From positions 1 to 48,791 of the forward strand of contig JAITPM010000043.1 of assembly GCA_031289425.1 (NCBI GenBank): 48,791 bases of DNA, given 5' to 3'. Below, one piece after another: positions 45,548 through 48,791 of the stretch. Both the position numbers and the translations under genes were made by a program. Below the pieces are notes generated by a model. It was not told the origin of the DNA. It made no database searches and saw only the letters and a list, made by a program, of their open reading frames with translations. How positions within the stretch are numbered: position 1 is the stretch's first letter; each line of letters opens with the position of its first letter. This DNA comes from Fusobacteriaceae bacterium. GTDB taxonomy: Bacteria; Fusobacteriota; Fusobacteriia; Fusobacteriales; Fusobacteriaceae.

Positions 45548-46042
45548 ATGGAATTAAATGAATTAAAACCTTCCGTGCCCAAAAAAAAGAAAAAGAGAAT
45601 AGGAAGAGGAAGAGGATCTGGAACTGGAAATACAGCCGGAAAAGGAAATAACGGACAAAATGCTAGAGCCGGGGGAGGAGTAAAACCTTATTTTGAAGGT
45701 GGGCAAATGCCTATTTACAGAAGAGTACCTAAAAGAGGTTTTTCTAATTATCCTTTCAAAAAAGAATATACTATAATTTCTTTATCATCATTAAATAGAT
45801 TTGACGATGGGACAACTGTCACACCAGAACTTTTATTAGAAAAAAAAGTAATCAAAAAAATAAATGATGGAGTAAAGATATTAGGAAATGGAACATTAGA
45901 AAAAAAAGTATCTGTAAAGGTTCATAAAATTTCTAAAACTGCAAAAGATGCTATAGAAGCCAATGGTGGTTCTGTTGAAATAATTGAAGTTAGTACTTTT
46001 GCTGATGTTGCCAAAAATGCAATAACAGAAAATAAAAAATAA
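45548..46042 (+). CDS. rplO: 50S ribosomal protein L15
   Basis: 164 residues from ATG 45548; upstream in-frame codons lie in rpm[10 protein letters not shown], the glycine- and arginine-rich [21 protein letters not shown] and [10 protein letters not shown] segments are diagnostic. It is a late-assembly protein. Confidence 0.96.
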   Translation: MELNELKPSVPKKKKKRIGRGRGSGTGNTAGKGNNGQNARAGGGVKPYFEGGQMPIYRRVPKRGFSNYPFKKEYTIISLSSLNRFDDGTTVTPELLLEKKVIKKINDGVKILGNGTLEKKVSVKVHKISKTAKDAIEANGGSVEIIEVSTFADVAKNAITENKK

Positions 46043-46074
46043 TGACCGGTAGGTCAAAGGCGAGGTGAAGTTTT

Positions 46075-47454
46075 TTGACTTTAACAGAAAAATTTTTTGA
46101 TAAATTAGGAATCATTATGAAAAATCCTGAACTAAAGGAAAGAATAGCATTCACTTTGTTGATGTTTCTTGTAGCAAGAATTGGAACCTTTATTCCAGCT
46201 CCCGGAGTAGATATAGGAAGACTTGAAGCAATGTCAGAAACTAGTGATATATTGGGATATATTAATATGTTTACTGGAGGAGCTTTTAAGAGGATATCAA
46301 TATTTTCTTTGGGGATAGCACCTTATATTAATGCTTCCATCGTATTTAGCTTACTCTCTGTAATTATACCGAGAATAGAGGAAATACAAAAAGAAGGAGA
46401 ATCAGGCAGAGATAGAATAGCATCATGGACTAGATATCTGACTATAGTAATAGCAATGGTACAATCTTTTGCTACTTGTGCATGGCTGCAATCTGTTGGG
46501 TTGGTAACAGGAAGATCAGAAGTTGCGTTTTTTGTAACGACTATTATAACTCTGACAGCAGGAACAATATTTATGATGTGGGTAGGAGAACAAATTTCAA
46601 TACATGGAATTGGAAATGGAGTATCTCTTTTGATCTTCTTAAATGTCATATCTGGCGGACCAGGAAACATAGTTCAATTGATACAAGGAATGCGTCATAG
46701 CAAATTTCTGATACCAGCTATTATTGCTATAGCAATAGCAGGAACTTTGGTAGTTATGGGGATCGTAATATTTCAACATGGTCAAAGAAAAATACCTATT
46801 CATTATGTTGGGAAAGGGTATGGAAGAACAGGTGGAGTAGGAGACAAATCATATATTCCCCTAAAATTAAATAGTGCTGGAGTAATGCCAGTAATATTTG
46901 CTTCTGTTGCAATGATAGTTGTTTCAGCGTTATCTAGGGTCTTTCCTAGATTTCTAGAAATGATATTTAGAATATTTTCTGGTGCTATAGAAGCGGCATA
47001 TAAATGGAAATATGGAGCAGAAGAAATATTAGATAAGGCTGAACTTATGAATAAAATCAATGTAATAATTCAAAGATTGTTAGCAGCCAATGGTATAGGA
47101 TATATGGTTATCTTTGCTGTTATAATAGTGTTCTTTTCATTTTTCTATACAGCGATTGTCTTCGATCCAGAAAAAGTCGCAGATAACTTAAAACAAGGTG
47201 GGGGAACTATTCCCGGAATCAGACCTGGTAGTGAGACTGTGGATTACTTAGAAGGCGTTGTGACTAGAATCACATGGGGTGGTGCATTTTTCCTAGCAGC
47301 TATATCAATATTACCTGCTGCTATATTTACTGCATTAAAGCTTCCTGTGTTTTTTGGAGGAACTGGAATAATAATTGTAGTTGGAGTTGCGATAGATACT
47401 GTTCAACAAATAAATGCTCATTTAGTTATGAGAGATTATAAAGGATTTATATAA
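46075..47454 (+). CDS. secY: Protein translocase subunit SecY
   Basis: 459 residues with ten membrane helices. MFLVARIGTFIPAPGVDI is helix 1, FSLGIAPYINASI the plug region, and KIPIHYVGKGYGRTGG the loop before helix 6. GGTIPGIRPGSETVDYLEGVVTRITWGGA is strongly conserved. The start is TTG 46075 with GAGGTGA 6-7 nt upstream. It is the last gene of the operon; adk, map and infA, which often follow secY, are absent. Confidence 0.96.
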   Translation: MTLTEKFFDKLGIIMKNPELKERIAFTLLMFLVARIGTFIPAPGVDIGRLEAMSETSDILGYINMFTGGAFKRISIFSLGIAPYINASIVFSLLSVIIPRIEEIQKEGESGRDRIASWTRYLTIVIAMVQSFATCAWLQSVGLVTGRSEVAFFVTTIITLTAGTIFMMWVGEQISIHGIGNGVSLLIFLNVISGGPGNIVQLIQGMRHSKFLIPAIIAIAIAGTLVVMGIVIFQHGQRKIPIHYVGKGYGRTGGVGDKSYIPLKLNSAGVMPVIFASVAMIVVSALSRVFPRFLEMIFRIFSGAIEAAYKWKYGAEEILDKAELMNKINVIIQRLLAANGIGYMVIFAVIIVFFSFFYTAIVFDPEKVADNLKQGGGTIPGIRPGSETVDYLEGVVTRITWGGAFFLAAISILPAAIFTALKLPVFFGGTGIIIVVGVAIDTVQQINAHLVMRDYKGFI

Positions 47455-47458
47455 AAAA

Positions 47459-47478
47459 CACAACTTAGTTGTGCTTTT
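47459..47478. terminator. Bidirectional terminator after secY
   Basis: CACAAC (47459-47464), TTA and GTTGTG (47468-47473), then CTTTTT. The other strand shows TTTTTT right after the same stem, so it can also stop the reverse glycosylase transcript. Confidence 0.8.
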
Positions 47479-47500
47479 TATGTTTTAGATTTTTTTAATA

Positions 47501-47540
47501 GCCAAATAAAGGAATGAGCTATCTTATTCCTATTTTTGGC
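47501..47540. repeat. Imperfect hairpin overlapping the glycosylase stop
   Basis: GCCAAATAAAGGAAT (47501-47515) can pair with ATTCCTATTTTTGGC (47526-47540) as 6 bp, a 3-base internal loop and 6 bp. There is no T run suited to termination of the reverse transcript, so it may just protect the 3' end. Confidence 0.45.
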
Positions 47541-48030
47541 TTAAGTCATTTAATATTACTTTCCAGCTATCAAACAATTTTTCTATGGAATAAGAAGCAT
47601 TAGCCGGACTAGTAGAAGGTAATTTTATTGTTTCTTTCTTTATTTTTGTAAGACAATATTTGCAGTATAAATTATAAGCAATTCCACCATTTATAAAAAT
47701 TTTTTGTATATTGGATTTTTTTATAATTGCTTCTATATCATTTGGGATTACATTCCTTATTGTACTATCGCTGGAACCGGTTATTTCACATGAAGAAATA
47801 ACATCCCATAGAGCTACATTATGTTTTAACAACATATTTTTTTTATCATTCAATTGGACAGGAAGATTTTCTTTTAAAAGCATTGATAATAATTTCCAAA
47901 ATCTATTCTGTGGATGGTGATAAAAAAAATTGGCTTCTCTTGATTTTACAGAAGGGAAACTGCCAAGTATGAGTATTTTAGAATATTGGTTGTATATTGG
48001 TGCAATTTCATGAGTAAATTTATTTTCCAT
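47530..48030 (-). CDS. DNA-deoxyinosine (hypoxanthine) glycosylase, uracil-DNA glycosylase superfamily
   Basis: 166 residues. The motif ILGSFPSVKSREANFFYHHPQNRFWKLL (about residues 21-48) with N in PQNRFW, and the late LPSTSPANASYS, match the hypoxanthine-DNA glycosylase (family 6) branch of the uracil-DNA glycosylase superfamily. It would excise deaminated bases to start base-excision repair. The start (reverse ATG at 48030) follows GAGAGG. A mug/TDG-like specificity is the main alternative. Confidence 0.85.
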   Translation of the reverse strand: MENKFTHEIAPIYNQYSKILILGSFPSVKSREANFFYHHPQNRFWKLLSMLLKENLPVQLNDKKNMLLKHNVALWDVISSCEITGSSDSTIRNVIPNDIEAIIKKSNIQKIFINGGIAYNLYCKYCLTKIKKETIKLPSTSPANASYSIEKLFDSWKVILNDLSQK

Positions 48031-48390
48031 TATTGGCCTCTCAAAATAGGGTTATGGGAATCAAATTGGTTGTCTCGCTATTAGATGTTCTGACATAGAT
48101 TGATGTAATAGTTGATCAATTGTAATATGAGAATTTATTTTTTTTGATAACTTAATTATATCAAAATTATTGGATTCATGCTAATTTTTTATGGATATTG
48201 AATTTTTATGCTTTATAATAGTTTGTATGTAAAATTTTAGTTATTTTATTGTCAAATTTAGGTTATATTATAATTTTTTTTAAATAAATTTATATATTTT
48301 AATATTGATTTGTATGATAATGGGTTGATAACCATTATTTGATAGTTAAAGTAATAATTAACAAAAATATTATTTGAATAAAAACCATAA

Positions 48391-48419
48391 AATATGAGTT
48401 CAAATGAATTCATATTTTT
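48391..48419 (+). terminator. Terminator-like hairpin in the gene-free region
   Basis: AATATGAGTTC (48391-48401), loop AAAT, GAATTCATATT (48406-48416) with one G-U pair, followed by Ts. It is not preceded by any recognised forward gene. Confidence 0.5.
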
Positions 48420-48597
48420 AATATAATTCAATATATTCATGGAATAATTATACAAATATTTGATAAAATTTGTTATAAAATTTAATATTTTTAAATAAAA
48501 ATTTGCTTTTTATTTACGAAATATTTATGATTTTTTATATAAATTTAATATGAGAATATAGATTAAGTTTATACTGTTAAATAAAATTTGAATTCAT

Positions 48598-48623
48598 AAA
48601 AACCTTATAATTTAAGGGTTTTT
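48598..48623 (+). terminator. Second terminator-like hairpin in the gene-free region
   Basis: AAAAACCTTA (48598-48607), a 5-nt loop and TAAGGGTTTTT (48613-48623), with one bulged G. A T run forms part of the 3' arm. Again no forward gene precedes it within 1 kb. Confidence 0.55.
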
Positions 48624-48685
48624 ATTGAAAAACATAACTACATTGTTTCGGTCTGTTACCCCAAATAATCAAAATTATTTTGATG

Positions 48686-48691
48686 TATAAT
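48686..48691 (+). promoter_or_regulatory. Perfect -10 hexamer before the last gene
   Basis: TATAAT at 48686-48691 is a consensus -10; no good -35 is seen at the right distance. Transcription from near 48698 gives a leader of about 58 nt that contains the dyad at 48704-48727. Confidence 0.4.
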
Positions 48692-48703
48692 ATAGTTAAG
48701 ACT

Positions 48704-48727
48704 GGATATTGTATTATACAATAATCC
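48704..48727. repeat. Dyad in the leader of the last gene
   Basis: GGATATTGTA (48704-48713), TTA and TACAATAATCC (48717-48727) pair with one bulged A. It sits between the -10 and the Shine-Dalgarno site, so it could be an operator or an mRNA stem that affects stability. Confidence 0.45.
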
Positions 48728-48755
48728 AAATAATTTTTAAAGGGGAGATAAAATT

Positions 48756-48791
48756 ATGAAAAAATTAGCAATTTTATTAGGAACATTAGCA
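48756..48791 (+). CDS. Exported protein, N-terminal fragment (signal peptide start)
   Basis: The first 12 codons (MKKLAILLGTLA) run to the window edge. ATG 48756 follows AGGGGAG. The two lysines and hydrophobic run are the start of a signal peptide and look like fusobacterial outer-membrane proteins such as the FomA porin. The mature protein is outside the window, so function is unknown. Confidence 0.6.
   Translation, partial: MKKLAILLGTLA

Larger units (their letters stand above)
48031..48755. other. 725-bp gene-free AT-rich region
   Basis: No credible protein gene is present; a 65-codon reverse frame (48258-48455) has only low-complexity codons. Two terminator-like hairpins and a candidate promoter are listed separately. 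The rest is very AT-rich without clear repeats. Confidence 0.7.

Noticed and set aside
48250-48275. A TTGTCA and TATAAT pair in the gene-free region
   Set aside because: The spacer is only 14 bp, too short for a sigma-70 promoter.
48258-48455. A 65-codon reverse reading frame
   Set aside because: Low-complexity, AT-driven composition, no Shine-Dalgarno site and no recognisable domain.
1-48791. CRISPR arrays, tRNA or rRNA genes, transposases and integrase sites
   Set aside because: I searched by eye and saw no direct-repeat array, cloverleaf, transposase-like frame or terminal inverted repeats that would support any of them.

Overview
The window is AT-rich DNA (roughly two thirds A+T) with strong Shine-Dalgarno sites, frequent TTG/GTG starts and short intergenic gaps. 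The ribosomal proteins, the zinc-free 95-residue S14, the very AT-rich codon use and a final exported protein whose first residues resemble fusobacterial porin signal peptides all point to an anaerobic Fusobacteriota member. Genus cannot be settled from sequence alone.

Bases 1 to about 34,750 are a dense catabolic island for hydroxy-diacids and aldaric acids, built from four blocks, each with its own regulator and transporter. Block A (1-9538): the 3' end of a sigma-54 enhancer-binding activator, a textbook -24/-12 promoter with a large dyad upstream, then a family III CoA-transferase, a LeuC/LeuD-type aconitase-superfamily hydro-lyase, an enolase-superfamily enzyme matching D-tartrate dehydratase at its active-site residues, a TRAP transporter (DctP, DctQ, DctM) and an HprA-type hydroxypyruvate reductase. 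Block B (9647-22615): LysR, divergent from garD (galactarate dehydratase) and gudD (glucarate dehydratase); then garR, a class I DHDPS-family aldolase candidate, glycerate kinase, a GntR regulator, a TAXI-type TRAP system, a second D-2-hydroxyacid dehydrogenase and an AEC carrier. This is a nearly complete route from galactarate/glucarate to pyruvate and 2-phosphoglycerate. Block C (22691-29234): LysR, divergent from TRAP DctQ-DctM-DctP, an amidohydrolase of the Cog3964 type and a second, diverged glucarate dehydratase paralog. Block D (29331-34748): a LysR paralogous to that of block C, divergent from a second LeuC/LeuD pair, a second acid-sugar dehydratase of the enolase superfamily and a 2-hydroxycarboxylate (CitS-type) transporter.

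The most interesting pattern is the repeated module LeuC-like + LeuD-like + enolase-superfamily dehydratase (blocks A and D). The two copies have different presumed substrate loops and different transporters, which suggests a little-described strategy for fermenting tartrate-like diacids. Blocks C and D also share a duplicated LysR gene together with about 190 bp of its divergent promoter, so two different catabolic operons appear to be driven by sister switches.

From 34,827 the content changes. A reverse-strand AAA ATPase of the DUF4143 family is followed by a 346-bp promoter region with a 39-bp-period array of TTGTTAAT dyads. The S10-spc ribosomal protein operon follows (rpsJ to rplO, then secY; 22 genes), with a compact structured element just upstream of rplC. 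The operon ends directly after secY at a bidirectional terminator. A reverse-strand hypoxanthine/uracil-DNA glycosylase family gene, a 725-bp gene-free stretch with terminator-like hairpins, and the first 12 codons of an exported protein close the window. No tRNA, rRNA, CRISPR array or insertion sequence was recognised.
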